NCBI GenBank assembly: GCA_002104895.1
Contig: MCFG01000183.1
Span: forward strand, 55,001 to 77,500
Direction: 5' to 3'
Length of the DNA stretch: 22,500 nucleotides
Source of the DNA: Anaeromyces robustus
Lineage: Eukaryota > Neocallimastigomycota > Neocallimastigomycetes > Neocallimastigales > Neocallimastigaceae
Position numbers and translations under genes: made by a program. Each line of letters starts with the position of its first letter. The stretch's first letter is position 1. Below the pieces are notes generated by a model. That model ran no database searches. It worked only from the letters and a program-made list of their open reading frames with translations, and was not told the DNA's origin. Positions 1-12,292 of this stretch are shown here, piece by piece.

Positions 1-524
1 TTATCTCATACACTACTAATGCTTTCCCAGGTGAATACGTTCCAACTGTTTTCGATAATTACTCAGCAAATGTTATGGTTGATGGTAAGCCAATTAATTT
101 AGGTTTATGGGATACTGCTGGTCAAGAAGATTACGATCGTCTTAGACCACTTTCATACCCACAAACTGATATTTTCCTTATTTGTTTCTCACTTGTTGCA
201 CCACCATCATTGGAAAATGTCAAGACTAAATGGTGCCCAGAAATTAATCATCACGCTCCAGGTACTCCAATTATTCTTGTCGGTACTAAGCTTGATTTAC
301 GTGAAGACAGAGATACTATTGAAAAATTAACTCAAAAGAGAATGGCTCCAATTAGTTACCAACAAGGTTTACAAGTTTCTAAGGAAATTAATGCTGTTAA
401 ATATTTAGAATGTTCTGCTCTTACTCAAACTGGTTTAAAGAACGTTTTTGATGGTGCTATTCGTGCAGTTCTTTGTCCAGCTAAGCCAAAGAAGGCAAAG
501 AACAAGAAGTGCCTTATTTTATAA
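1..524 (+). CDS. RAC1: Rac1-type Rho-family small GTPase, 3' part (5' end outside window)
   Basis: The reading frame is already open at position 3 and begins [20 protein letters not shown], equivalent to Rac1 residues 21 onward. About 20 N-terminal residues, including the P-loop, therefore lie upstream of the window. The ATG at 75 is internal and is not the start. Visible elements are switch I with the effector-loop threonine (VPTVFDN), G3 (DTAGQ), switch II ([13 protein letters not shown]), G4 (TKLD), G5 (ECSAL), a lysine-rich tail and a C-terminal CLIL box. A terminal leucine in a CAAX box predicts geranylgeranylation and membrane anchoring. The length and the TKLD/ECSALTQ signature fit Rac rather than Cdc42 or Rho. 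Rac cycles between GDP and GTP and controls actin, polarity and NADPH-oxidase-type effectors; this role is known from the family. The stop is TAA at 522-524. No intron is visible in this part. Confidence 0.96.
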   Translation, partial: ISYTTNAFPGEYVPTVFDNYSANVMVDGKPINLGLWDTAGQEDYDRLRPLSYPQTDIFLICFSLVAPPSLENVKTKWCPEINHHAPGTPIILVGTKLDLREDRDTIEKLTQKRMAPISYQQGLQVSKEINAVKYLECSALTQTGLKNVFDGAIRAVLCPAKPKKAKNKKCLIL

Positions 525-2003
525 GAAATTTTAATTTTAGACTATTAAAATAAGAATTAATAAAACGAATTCACCTAACAAAAAAAAAATTACTATACAA
601 ATCGATAAAAATATATATATATTTAAAATAATATAAAGTAAAAATAAATCAAAAAAAAAAAATAAATCATTAAACAAGACAAAAAAAAATCAAAAAAAAA
701 AAAAAAAAAAAAACAAAATTAAAAAAAAAAAAACCAAAAAAAAAAAAAAAAAAAACCAAAAAAATATATATAAAAAATAAAAATAAAATAAAAATAAATT
801 AGAATTAACTAATGAATTAAGATTGTTAAAAAAAAAATAAATAAATAAAATAAAAATTAATAATAATAAAAAAAATAAAAATATTCTTTCTTTTTTTTTT
901 TTTTAGAAAAAAAAAAATAAAAATAAAAAAAATTAAAAATAAAAATAAAATAAAAAAAAAAATTTATAAATTAAGAATATAATAATTATATAGTAATAAG
1001 AAAAGAAAAAAAAAAAAAAAGAAGAGAAATAGTTTTATTTTATTTAAATTATACATTATATAAAATTAGTAATTTTTTTTTTATTCTCTATATAAAATAT
1101 TTTTTTCTTTTTTTTTTTTTTTTTTTTCTTTTTTTTTTTTCTTCTATGTTTTAATTCCATTATTTTAGATGGTTATATAAATTTATATACATAAACATGT
1201 TTTTTTTTTTTTTAAGCAGAAAATTATTCAGATGAATTGTATAATTTGTCAGAATAAAGGAAATACATAAAAAAGAAAAAGAAAAAAAAAATAATTAAAA
1301 AAAAAAAAAAAAGAAGAAAAAGAAATAATAAATAAATCATAAAAAGATAAAAAATAGAAAAAATAAAATTTTATATATAATATTATATATATAGAAATAA
1401 AAAATTTTACTATATATAAAAAATGCCAATAAATTATATAATTAATAAGTTTGTTATTTAAAGGTGTTATAAATATTATATATAAATATAACTAATTAAA
1501 AATAATAATAAACAACATCAAGTTTACTTATTTAGCTAATAAATAATAAATAATAATAATACTTATTATTCAATTTTTAAATTTTAAGATTTTTCTTTTT
1601 TTTTTTTATTTAAACATTTTAATGAGAAGTATTTTTATGCCTTATTATGTCTATTGTATTATGTATTATGTATTATGTTTTATGTATACATCTTTTTATC
1701 TTTTTTTTTTTTTATTATTTTTTTTCGTTTTAATTATATATATTTTTGATTTTTTTTATATATATGGAACAAAATAAAAATAATTATATATATGTATATG
1801 TAAATTTTTTTTTTTTTTAAAAAAGGAGAAAACAAAATATAAATATAAGAATTAAGATGAAATATCTGTAGAATATTGTTGGTAGAACATGTATTCGTTT
1901 GTTACTCATATCATCGTAAAAAAAAAAAAAAATAGAACATATAATACGGTTGTATTTCTATATATATATTTAAAGTATAAAAATTGAAAGGAAAAATATT
2001 TTA

Positions 2004-2240
<237 letters not shown>

Positions 2241-2834
2241 ATTGAAAAAAATTAAAAGATAATAATTGAATTTTTATATAATAAAATATAAAATGATAAT
2301 AGTTAATGTAACAAAAAATATAATAAAATAGTAAAAAAAAAAAAAAAAAAGGAAATAGAATTACAATGATTAATCAATATAATGTATTTAGGGTGATATT
2401 TAAATAAAAAAAAAAAACCCAAATTAATTGATGTATGTGTATATTAATTAAATATAATTGTGGAAAGTTAAAGATGGAATTTGTACATTATTGTTATATA
2501 GACTCTATATATCAAAAATTAAAGATAGAAAAATTTTATACAGTATTATTAATATAATTAGTAAATCATATTATTAATTAATTATTCTAAACTAAATCAA
2601 CTTTTTATTTATTAACAACAATTAGATAATTTTGTTTATTAATATAATATTATTATCATATTAATATTATTGTTTTCTTTCATTTTTCATTTAGTTATAT
2701 ATATACTTACATTAAAAATAAAATTGATAAAGGTAAAAGTCATGAAACACAATTAAAAAAGGAAAATTAAAATGAATTTTCTAGAAATATTCTAAAAAAA
2801 ACTTTTTTTTTTTATTTTCATCTTTTATTCTATT

Positions 2835-2922
2835 AATAACAATAAATATTTGTATTTTTCATTTTCTATCATTAACAATAAAAATTTGTATTTTTCATTT
2901 TCTATTATTAACAATAAATATT
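2835..2922 (+). repeat. 36-bp minisatellite, about 2.3 copies
   Basis: The core AACAATAAA recurs at 2838, 2874 and 2910, an exact period of 36 bp. It is followed in the first two copies by TTTGTATTTTTCATTTTCTAT. Copies 1 and 2 differ at only a few positions, and the third is cut off after about 12 bases. Confidence 0.85.
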
Positions 2923-3894
2923 CTATAATAATTAATATTGAAAAAAAGATTTTAATTAATAAATAAATTGTTAATATTAATTATTAGAATTAATATTTTA
3001 ATATAAAGTACGCAATGTTTAACGCATTGTTTAATATATATAATTATATATATATTTTGAATAATGATATCTTAATAATTTTTTTTATAAAATAACATGC
3101 TATTTTAAATTTGTTAAATTCTTATAATATATAATATCTTCTGGTAATATTTTTATTTTAGTAAAAAAAAAATTGTATAAAATTAAATACTTTTTACAAC
3201 TACTTTATAAGAATAAAAATTCAATAAAAAATTGTATTTCAATAATTATTAAACGTAGTTATAAAAAATTTTTAGCTTTGCTTAACTCATAATAATTAAA
3301 GGTATACAATTTATCCATAATAATAATTTACATATTAATTGATAATAATTTGTATAATTGAAACAGTAGTTTTTATTACTTTAATTGTTAAAGTAAATCA
3401 ATGAAATAAATATATATAAAAAAGTTGTTTTTATTTTAATTATTAGTTTTTTTGACAATTAGAGGATAATGTTTATATGTATGATACAGTTAAAAAACAA
3501 AAAATTTTTATAATATTATATATAATATTAACATTTGTATTTTAATCATATATTTATGAAAAAATTACATTCATTCACATTAATATCATATGATATAATC
3601 AACCAATAAAAATTATACAACAATACTTAATATAAAATAATAACTAAAAAATTTAATTGTTTACGCATTTTTATTAGTGTTTCATTTATATGTTGTAAAT
3701 CAAATAGAATAATGGAATAAACTTTTTATTACTGAACATTTTTAATAATGAATTATTAAGAATTATTATAAATTATTATGGATTATTTTATTTTACATTA
3801 TTTTATATATATTAAATAACTGATTGCTTTTTAATAACTACATTGTTAATTAATGTAAAATAAATAAGAATCAGTTTTTGACTTTATTGTATAA

Positions 3895-3973
3895 ATAATA
3901 TTATTAGATAAATAAATAATATTATTAGATAAATAAATAAATAAATAAATAGATAAATAAATAAATAAATAGA

Positions 3974-4016
<43 letters not shown>

Positions 4017-4132
4017 ATGAATCAATAAATTAAATGAATAAATAATAAATAAATAAATGAATCAATAAATGAATCAATAAATTAAATGAATGAATAAATA
4101 AATGAATAAATAAATGAATGAATGTATGATTG
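3895..4132. repeat. Compound (AAAT)n / (GAAT)n microsatellite
   Basis: A tetranucleotide array in three zones. It starts with AAAT units carrying TAGA variants (3895-3975), continues with pure AAAT (about 3975-4017), and ends in a degenerate zone of GAAT/CAAT-type units (4017-4132). The graded decay of the unit at the right end suggests an old array eroding from one side. Confidence 0.9.
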
Positions 4133-4556
4133 AATAAACATTTTTTTAATAACTGATTTAATTAATTAATAGGTTGAAAAATATGTTAATAAAACTTATT
4201 TTATAATATATTAAATTACGATTTTTCCTTTTATATTTTTTTTTAAATACAAATAAAAATACAAAACACAACTAAAAATAAAGTATATATTATATATATT
4301 TGTTTTCTTATTTTCTTTTTTTTTTTTTAAAAAAAAAAAAAATTAATATATATAAATCTAAAAAATATAAATTATTTGTTATTAATAATATATTTATAGA
4401 GTAATAGAATTCAAAATTATAATAATATATTCAATTAAAATTACTAATTTTTTTTATATTATTAAATTTAAATTAAATTAAAACAAAACAAAACAAAACA
4501 AAATAAAATCAAATAAATAAAAATAAATAATAAAAACAAAATAAATATTAAAGAAA

Positions 4557-6330
4557 ATGAGTGAAAAAGTTGCTGAAACTATGCCTGAGACTGCTGAAGC
4601 TACTGAAGCTCCAGCTTCTTTCTTAGCAAAGTTAACTACTGATCCAGAATTAACTATTTTATTTACTTATGTTGGTTTAATTATTTTAGCTATTATTCCA
4701 ATTTACATTGGTTCTTTAAAGAGTATTAAACAACCAAAAGTACCAAAGAGTGTAATTATTAAAACAAATAATATTTATTTTATTTTATTTTATTTTTTTT
4801 TTATTTAATAAATATTTATAATTTAAAACATTTGAAGATTTGTTATTATATTTTGTGAATTGACTATTACATATCTGTGATAATATATATTAACTGAAGT
4901 TAGAATTAGACAATAATTTATTATAAATATAGAAAATTAATATTAAACTTTAAAATGAGATAATTATATAAGGAAAAAAAAAAACATTGTTTCTCTATTA
5001 AAGATTATAATTGATATAAACTTTTTAATTTGAAATTTTGTTTTGAAATTTTATTTGATATCTGTAACATATATATAATATAATATTCAATTAAATATAA
5101 TAAATAATAAAATAATAAAAGTACAAATTATAAAAAGTTTAGAAATATTTATTATATATAAGATTTTAGATAAATATACTAGTATAAAGCCAAGTTAAAT
5201 AATTTTCTCATTAATATGATAAAACATAAATCAAAATATTAAAATTGTTTTTTATTTTTATTTTTATAAATAAAAATTATTGTATAAAATGATTAAATAT
5301 ATTAAAGAACAGAATTATTTAAATTCAAATTCAAATAAATTAATATATATTATTTTAAATTAAAAATATATATATATAAATAGGAAAAGCAAAAGACTGA
5401 AGATGAAGAAAGTGAAGAATCTGAATCTGAAGAAGAAATTGAACGTTTCTCATTTGATGATGCTAAACAATACCCAATTGTTGGTTCCATTGTTTTATTC
5501 TCTCTTTTCTTAGTTTACAAGTTCTTCGATAAGAAATACTTAAACTATCTTATTACTACCTATTTCTCTATCATTGGTGTTGGTTCACTTACTCAAATGT
5601 TCTCTTACTTCGCTGAATTCTTTTTAGGAAAGAAAATCGCAAGTGAATTCAAACTTCGTTTAACCCAAAAGAAAGAAGGTTAATATAATAATAAATTATA
5701 TTTATTATAATTCTAATTATTTATTTATTATCATATTTATACTATATTTTGTATATATATTATAATTAAAATATGTTAATCATAATACTAACAAATTATT
5801 TATTATTGTTATATTATAAATTATCGAAAAATATTTCTATTTTTAAATAAAAATATAAATGAAAAATGACTAAATAAATGAAAATACCTAAATTCTTAAA
5901 TATCTAAAATAATAATAATGATTATAATAATAATATATATTATAGAAATCTTAAAGCTTTCCTTTGCTAAGATTCATATTGCTCTTTTCCTTTTATCCAT
6001 TGCTGTTACTATTGGTTACTTCTTAACTAAGAACTGGATTTTATCTAACTTAGTTGGTCTTGCTTTCTGTATTACTACTATTCCACTCTTAAAGTTAGAT
6101 TCTTTCAAGACCGGTATTTTATTATTATCTGCTCTTTTCTTCTATGATATCTTCTGGGTCTTCTTTACTCCAGTTATGGTTACTGTTGCCAAAAACTTTG
6201 ATGCTCCAATTAAGTTATTATTCCCAAGAAATATCTTTGCTTGGATTAAAGCCGGTGTTTTAGCTACTAAGGGATTAGAATTTAGTATGTTAGGTTTAGG
6301 TGATATTGTTATTCCAGGTAAATATAAATG

Positions 6331-6377
<47 letters not shown>

Positions 6378-7143
6378 GAAATAATATCATGTTATTATAT
6401 AAAATGATAATACAATTACAATAATATATATAATTAAAATAAAATTCAATTAAGATATAGTATTGTAATATTAAAAAATTAATTATTAATTAAATATTAT
6501 TAATTAAATAAATATATAAATATTTAGGTGTTTACGTTGCCTTATGTGCTAGATTTGATCATTTCCATGCTGTAAAGAAGAATGGTGGTAAGCCAATTGA
6601 AAAGTTCCCAATGCCATACTTTATTACTTGTTTCACTAGTTATATTGTTGGTTTAATGACTACTATGGGTGTCATGCACTTCTTCAAACACGCTCAAGTA
6701 TATATTATATTTAAATAATTTTATTTAATTAATTAATTGTTTATTATTATTATTATTATTATTACTAAATATAAATATATATTTAATATAATAAAATATA
6801 ATTTAATTTCATTTTGGTTTATTAATCATATTTTACTAATTTAATTATTTAAATATTTATTTTAAAATTATATATATAAATATTATTAATTTTAATATAA
6901 CAGCCAGCTTTACTTTACTTATCACCAGCCTGTATTATTTCTTCTCTTATTTGTGCTGTAATTCGTGGTGAAATTAAGGATCTCTTCGATTATAACGATG
7001 AATCTGAAGAAGAAAAGAAGGCTCGTGAAGAAAAGGAAAAGAAAGAAAAGGAAGAAAAAGAAAAGAAGGAACAAGAAAAGAAGGCTGCTAAGGAAAAGAA
7101 AGAAGAAACTAAGAAGGCTGCTAAAGATAAAAAGAAGAATTAA
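4557..7143 (+). CDS. HM13: Signal peptide peptidase (presenilin-type intramembrane aspartyl protease), 5 exons
   Basis: Predicted exons are 4557-4751, 5384-5678, 5946-6317, 6528-6697 and 6904-7143. All introns are GT-AG, in phases 0, 1, 1 and 0, and the joined frame stays open for 423 codons. The family cleaves remnant signal peptides within the ER membrane. Visible signatures are the two catalytic aspartates in FFYDIFWVF (exon 3) and MLGLGDIVIPG (end of exon 3), and the PAL motif (HAQ|PALLYLSPA), which is split by intron 4. Exon 1 holds the first hydrophobic segment. Exon 2 opens with a strongly acidic lumenal or loop stretch (EDEESEESESEEE) before the next hydrophobic segments. The tail is Lys/Glu-rich and ends KKKN, which fits a KKXX ER-retrieval signal. 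The length is close to animal SPP. Junctions were chosen by reading frame and homology, and no transcript was seen. Confidence 0.93.
6334..6374 (+). repeat. T41 homopolymer inside SPP intron 3
   Basis: An uninterrupted run of 41 T lies only about 16 bases after the intron 3 donor (GTAAAT at 6318), and about 150 bases before its acceptor. It is therefore not in the usual polypyrimidine-tract position. It is one of several very long T or A runs in the window, including 7432-7465, 18941-18972 and 19218-19257. Confidence 0.95.
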
Positions 7144-7428
7144 AGGACAAAATAAAAACGTCTTTTTTAATTTTTTTTTTTTATTATCAACCTTTTTTTT
7201 TAATTTCTTTTTTTTTTTTTAAATAATTAAACTAATAATTTAATAATAATAATAGTTAATAATAATAGTTAATAATAATATAAATTATGAAGACAAACAT
7301 AATCTTATATAAAATATAAAATATAAAAGTAATAACAATTCGAATAAAGTGATTATGATGTATCTTTATATTCTTTTTGTTATTATTTTTAATTAAAGAA
7401 AAAAGAATTGATATTTTAAAGCAAATAG

Positions 7429-7471
<43 letters not shown>

Positions 7472-7749
7472 CTAATAGATAAACAAAAACACAACACACC
7501 CACAAAAAAAACAAAAAAAAAAACAAAAAAAAAAAATTTATATAAAATTAATTATAAAAAATGTAATTTATATTTATTATTTATATATTATATAAAAGTA
7601 ACAAACAAATAAATAAATAAAATAAATAAACAAAAAAAAAAAAAAAATATCAACAAAAATATAGATATAGTATTATTGTTAATTTACTACAAAGTGTTTT
7701 ATTTTAATTTATTTTAAAATAAATTAAAAACTGTATTAATTCTAAGTAG

Positions 7750-7820
7750 TGTTGACTTTATCAGCTTGCTGCTTTCTTTTCGAAAATTATTTAATGGACT
7801 TTTTAGTTAACAAGTCAACA
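7750..7820. other. Inverted repeat within a higher-complexity island
   Basis: TGTTGACTT at 7750-7758 is perfectly complementary to AAGTCAACA at 7812-7820, a 9-bp stem with mixed base composition enclosing 53 bases. The surrounding block (7741-7870) stands out from the A+T background. No known RNA family was recognised, so its role is unknown. Confidence 0.45.
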
Positions 7821-8082
7821 TCAATTTCTTTTGTTGTAAAAGGGTAAGAGGAGTATTGTTATTAAATAAATTGTTGTTGTTGCTTAATAATAAATAAATA
7901 AATAAATTTTATTTAAGTAGGATTAGTTTAAGTTAATTTTTTTTTTTTTTTTTTTTTTAAGCTTGGTTATGTAAATATATATATTTAAGAATTTAAAGAA
8001 ATTTTTTTTTTTCTTTCTTTCTTTCTTTCTTTTTTCTTTTTTTCTTAAAGTTAATATAAATGATGTAAATATTTAGTTCATG

Positions 8083-8114
<32 letters not shown>

Positions 8115-8443
8115 ATATATATACATTGAAAATGCCCGATCCCATTACCGACTCAAGTGGAATAGGATAGATAGATCAATTTTACTTTTAATTTTCTATG
8201 TAGAATTAAGGGGTTAATATGGAATGGATTTATTGTTTTTATATATTATTATACTACTATTTTTTTTTTTTCCTCTCCAGTATTATTCATAATTATTATC
8301 TATAATGTTTAAATTGGTTTTATATTTATTTTTTTTTTTTTAGTATCATTTTTTTTAGTATCATTTTTTTTATTATCTGTTTATTTTATGATTCATGTTA
8401 TATTAATATTTAAACTCAATAAAGATGATGTACGAACTGTGTG

Positions 8444-8477
<34 letters not shown>

Positions 8478-8759
8478 TAACTTAAAAAAAAAAGGTTGAT
8501 TAATAATAATAAAATAATAATAAGATAGTAATAGTAGAACCAATTTTATATTTAATCCCGAGTAAAATATTAAGTAGATAAATATATATATATATATTAA
8601 TTACATAATATATTTTGGGTATAATTGTATAATTAGATTCTATATTGAATTTATATTTTATAAAGAAATCAAAAATAATAAAAGAATTTAAAATATAACA
8701 TATTCATAATAAAGTTTTATTGTTTTTATATATATTATTTTGTTATAAAACAAATGTAT

Positions 8760-8798
<39 letters not shown>

Positions 8799-8884
8799 AA
8801 ACTAAACAAAAAAATTTAAATAATATAATAAAATAAAATAATATAATAAAATATAAAATTATAAAATAATATAATAATAAAATA

Positions 8885-8921
<37 letters not shown>

Positions 8922-8938
8922 TTTATATGTATATATCA

Positions 8939-9036
8939 AAGAGTGTTAGTGGTTTTCCTTTTCAAGACATGCTAGAATATCACCCGAATAGGCTTATTTG
9001 TTTATATAATGGATGTCTGGCCAGCTTTTTTTTTTT
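8939..9036 (+). other. Higher-complexity island ending in a T run; possible small RNA gene, family not recognised
   Basis: A block of about 90 bases with mixed composition follows an AT/TATA-rich stretch (8889-8937). It contains the 8-bp palindrome CTGGCCAG just before a T10 run, plus a possible AGACAT/ATGTCT stem (about 8964-8969 with 9013-9018). A TATA-like upstream sequence and a terminal T run would fit a Pol III transcript of the U6 type. However, no tRNA A or B box and no U6, SRP or RNase P consensus is visible. Coding potential is absent. Confidence 0.2.
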
Positions 9037-9900
9037 ATTTATTAATTATTTATCCATACCATAAAATTTCATATCATTGATATAGAAAATTGTATTTTTT
9101 AATAATAATAATAATGGTTATAAAATTTTATTGTTAATAAATATAGTTATACAGTAATATTATAAATGAAAATAAAAAAACAAAAAAAAAAAAAAAAAAA
9201 TTAAAAGGAAAGATTAAACACATTAAAACATTATAAATATACACATTATATATATACATTCTTCATTATATAATTCTTTTATATCAATTATCTATATTAT
9301 GTAATTTCACATATAATAATATTAAACTTAGTAATATGTATAATACTTTTATTTTTTATTTTTTATTTTATTTATATTTTATTTTATTTTTTTTTTTTTT
9401 TGTTTTTTTAAATATTAAATTAGTTTATAGTTTATATAATATAATAATAATTTGTTATAATATATTTGATATTGTATTATTATTATATTTAAATTATATT
9501 ATAAGTTTTGGTATAAATACATGATAATAAATATTTTTATTTTTATTTTTTTAAATTAAAATACTAAATAATTGATTATTTTTAATTATACATACTAAAA
9601 GTGTAAATAAATAAATAAATAAATGGAAAAAAGAAAACTAATTAGATTTTTAAAATAAGAATTAATAAATATTTTTAATGTTTTAAGGATTATTATTTTA
9701 TATATAAAATAAATCAAATATTTAAATAAAATTTATTTTTCAATTTTATATTTCTAAATAAATATAATATTGAAAAATAAATTTTATAAATAAATATAAA
9801 TATATATATATTTATTTATAAATATAATGTAAATTGTTTTCCTGAAAATATTTTGATGGAATGACTAATATATATATATACATACATATATATATTTCTA

Positions 9901-9936
<36 letters not shown>

Positions 9937-10485
9937 CATTTCTTAAATATGTAAAGGAAATTTATATTGGAACTAATGAATTATTATGAAAATATTTTGT
10001 TATATATAAGTTTAATAAGTTTAATTCATATATTTTTTTGTTTCTTTCTTTCTTTCTTTCTTTTTCTTTTTCTTTTTTTTTTTTTTTTTATTCATTTTTT
10101 TTTATTATTATTATTAATTTTATTTGTTATTATTTGTCGCAGATAACCTTTATATTTTAACCTTTTTATATAATATAAAAAAAGATAATATAAAAAATAT
10201 ATAAAATATAAATAATTTAATAATCTTCCAAATTAATAATATAAATTTATATCTATAAAAATATATTATATTGTTATTTATTATTATATTATCTTCCACT
10301 CTATTAAATTTTATTGTTGAATATGTATGTATAAAACTTTATTTTTTAATTATTATTGAAATATGAATATGATTTTCCTGGTTTTTTTTTTCATAGCTTT
10401 TCCCTTTTTAGTTAAAAAAAAAAAGAAATAAATAAAATGAAAAAAAGAAATATATGAAATATAAATAAAATAGTACTTATTATTG

Positions 10486-10518
<33 letters not shown>

Positions 10519-10588
10519 AATTCTCTTCTTATTGCTTTTTTTTTTATTTTTTTATTTTTTTTATTTTTTTTCCTTATTTCTCTCCTTC

Positions 10589-11365
10589 TTAATAGATATG
10601 CTTCTTTCTTTCAGAGAATTTTGTCATTGGTCGACCAGAACCTGAAAAACCAACTTTTCCATTATATTCTGTTGGTGTTTTAAATATACTATTATTTTTT
10701 GAAATTTTTGAATTACTTTTAGCAAATAAATTCCAAGCTTTTTGTTTTTTTACCTGTTCTTGTTCTTTTTTATTAATATTAGCTTCCTTCTTCTTTTTTA
10801 ATTTCTTTTTTCTTTCTGGATCATTGGCATGAGGATTAGTTAATTCTGTAGATGGAGCAGCAACAATGGTAGCGTATGGTCTTTTTCTATTAGTGGTATC
10901 AGTAGTAGTAGTAGTATCAGTTGTTGCATGTTTTGTTATTTCTTTAATATCTGTATCATTCACTATTTCTTCATTACCATAACCATTGAATACAATTTGA
11001 TAAGAAGTAGGTGATATTACATTTATAATAGTAGCTTCATAAAATTGTTTATCTACTGACCATTTGGCCATAATGACATCACCTTTTTCATATTTCTTTT
11101 TACTTAAAACATTATTATTATTACTTTTATTATTACGTTCTGTTGGTGAATTTACTTGTGTACTATTTTTACTATTTTTACTACTTTCATTACTTTGCTT
11201 TGAATTTTCACTTGATGAAACCTCTGAATTAGCCTGTTTTAATAAGTTGACAAGTTGTAATAAGTCATCCCTTAATTTTAATAATTCTGAATTTTCTGGA
11301 TCTTTTTCTATAGCTTCATTGACTTGATCTAATTGAAATTGATAAGTTTCTAAATCTTCTGACAT
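10589..11365 (-). CDS. SMNDC1: Tudor-domain splicing factor of the SPF30/SMNDC1 family
   Basis: A single-exon protein of 258 aa, close in length to human SPF30. The N-terminus, MSEDLETYQFQLDQVNEAI, then a coiled coil with LLKLRDDLLQLVNLL, mirrors the SPF30 N-terminal helix. After a Ser/Asn-rich linker (residues about 50-90) comes the Tudor domain (about 93-145). It contains DVIMAKWSVDKQFYEATI and FNGYGNEE, with the W, Y, F and Y positions expected of an aromatic cage that binds symmetric dimethyl-arginine. A basic region (about 185-208) and a C-terminal AWNLF...SIFKTP...GKVGFSGSGRPMTKF block match the conserved SPF30 tail. In other organisms SPF30 is needed for joining the U4/U6.U5 tri-snRNP to the prespliceosome in the nucleus. 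A threonine run (TTDTTTTTDTT) lies after the Tudor domain. The ATG at 11363-11365 is followed by the family N-terminus, which supports this start. Confidence 0.94.
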   Translation of the reverse strand: MSEDLETYQFQLDQVNEAIEKDPENSELLKLRDDLLQLVNLLKQANSEVSSSENSKQSNESSKNSKNSTQVNSPTERNNKSNNNNVLSKKKYEKGDVIMAKWSVDKQFYEATIINVISPTSYQIVFNGYGNEEIVNDTDIKEITKHATTDTTTTTDTTNRKRPYATIVAAPSTELTNPHANDPERKKKLKKKKEANINKKEQEQVKKQKAWNLFAKSNSKISKNNSIFKTPTEYNGKVGFSGSGRPMTKFSERKKHIY

Positions 11366-12287
11366 TTTTATTTAATTTTTATTTATTTTATTTATTAATA
11401 CAAATTATTTTAATAATAATAATTAAAAAAAGAAAAAAATTATATATATATATTATTTTATAAATTTATATTATGCGAAATATATTTTTTTTTTATATTT
11501 TACAAATTATTTAAAAAAAAAGAGATACAAATTAAAATAACAAAAACAAAATAAGAGTATGAGATATGTAGTACGATAACGTAAAAATATTATATTATTA
11601 TTATTATTATTATTTTTAATTTATTTTGTTGTTGTTATGTTGCCGTTATTGAAATATTTTTTTTTTAAAAAAAAATAAAAAAATATGATTAAATATAAAA
11701 GATTTAATAAAGATTATAATTTAAATGAATAAATATATTATTAAGAAATATTACTTTTCTTTTTATTTTATAATTTTTATATTTTTTATATATGTATATA
11801 TGTATATATGTATATATATATTTTTAAATTATATTTTGTGAGTTATGTTATATTATTTAATAAATATTTTTTTTTTTAATAAGCGATGATATATAATGTT
11901 TTGTAGAATCTATAAAGATTATAATATGAAAAATTCAGTTATTTCTTTCTTTTATATTATTTTTTTATTAATTTAATATATATAAATAAATAATATATAT
12001 TATATTATATTTAATTACTTTTTTACTTTTAAAAATAAACTAAAAAAAAAATTAGAATGTTTTATTTTCTCAGTCAAATTAAAATTATTTAGAAATAATT
12101 TTTTTTTTTTATATTATTTTATTATTCAATAAAAAAAGTGTTAAAAACAAATTTTTAAAAATGAAAAAAAAAAAAAAAATTTTTTTTAATAAAATAAATT
12201 TCTTTTTTTTTCTTTTGTGTATTTTTTTTTTTTTTTTAATTTATTTATAAAACAAAAAAAAAAAAAAATTGAAAAATTAATAAATAA
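11366..12287. other. Non-coding spacer between SPF30 and the retrotransposon
   Basis: A+T-rich sequence with poly-A and poly-T runs and no reading frame. It should hold the promoter and 5' UTR of the minus-strand SPF30 gene. No specific element could be identified. The retrotransposon target duplication begins at 12288. Confidence 0.6.
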
Positions 12288-12292
12288 CTAGT
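12288..12292. repeat. Target-site duplication, left copy (CTAGT)
   Basis: CTAGT abuts the left LTR and is repeated directly after the right LTR. A 5-bp duplication is the usual size for Ty1/copia integration. Confidence 0.9.

Larger units (their letters stand above)
7144..10588. other. Non-coding spacer between convergent SPP and SPF30 genes
   Basis: No supported coding sequence. It holds the 3' UTRs of the two convergent genes and many simple repeats: a poly-A run at 7432-7465, CTTT runs near 8011-8032 and 10041-10063, AT runs near 8082-8109, 8446-8474 and 8889-8921, ATTT at 8757-8793, TCATTA at about 9903-9937, and ATT at about 10487-10517. Between these sit islands with clearly higher G+C and complexity: 7741-7870, 8129-8165, 8404-8440 and 8939-9026. 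The islands have no open frames of note. They could be parts of an RNA gene or of long UTRs. Confidence 0.6.

Noticed and set aside
3376-3396. Perfect 9-bp hairpin TTACTTTAA-TTG-TTAAAGTAA
   Set aside because: Almost pure A+T; such hairpins are expected often by chance in this sequence.
4752-4808. Reading frame continuing past SPP exon 1 (VIIKTNNIY... end)
   Set aside because: It is intron sequence: a GTAATT donor sits at 4752, and the family sequence resumes at 5384 in phase.
6965-7222. Lys/Arg-rich plus-strand frame starting at 6965
   Set aside because: It is a shifted frame over the Lys/Glu-rich last exon of the SPP gene, running on into the 3' UTR.
7790-7860. Minus-strand frame ending DVDLLTKKSIK in the 7741-7870 island
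   Set aside because: About 22 codons closed upstream by a stop and without an acceptor site. It looks protein-like but nothing supports it.
8132-8170. Small frame MPDPITDSSGIG in a higher-G+C island
   Set aside because: Only 12 codons, with no splice continuation or homology visible.
9336-9524. 62-aa plus-strand frame of Phe, Tyr, Leu and Ile
   Set aside because: Composition simply reflects T-rich spacer DNA; there is no motif and no codon pattern of a gene.
10483-10683. 66-aa plus-strand frame at the 3' end of SPF30
   Set aside because: It translates an ATT repeat and T runs, then the antisense of the SPF30 C-terminus.
11064-11327. Plus-strand frame opposite SPF30
   Set aside because: Antisense shadow of the Ser/Asn-rich linker and coiled-coil region.
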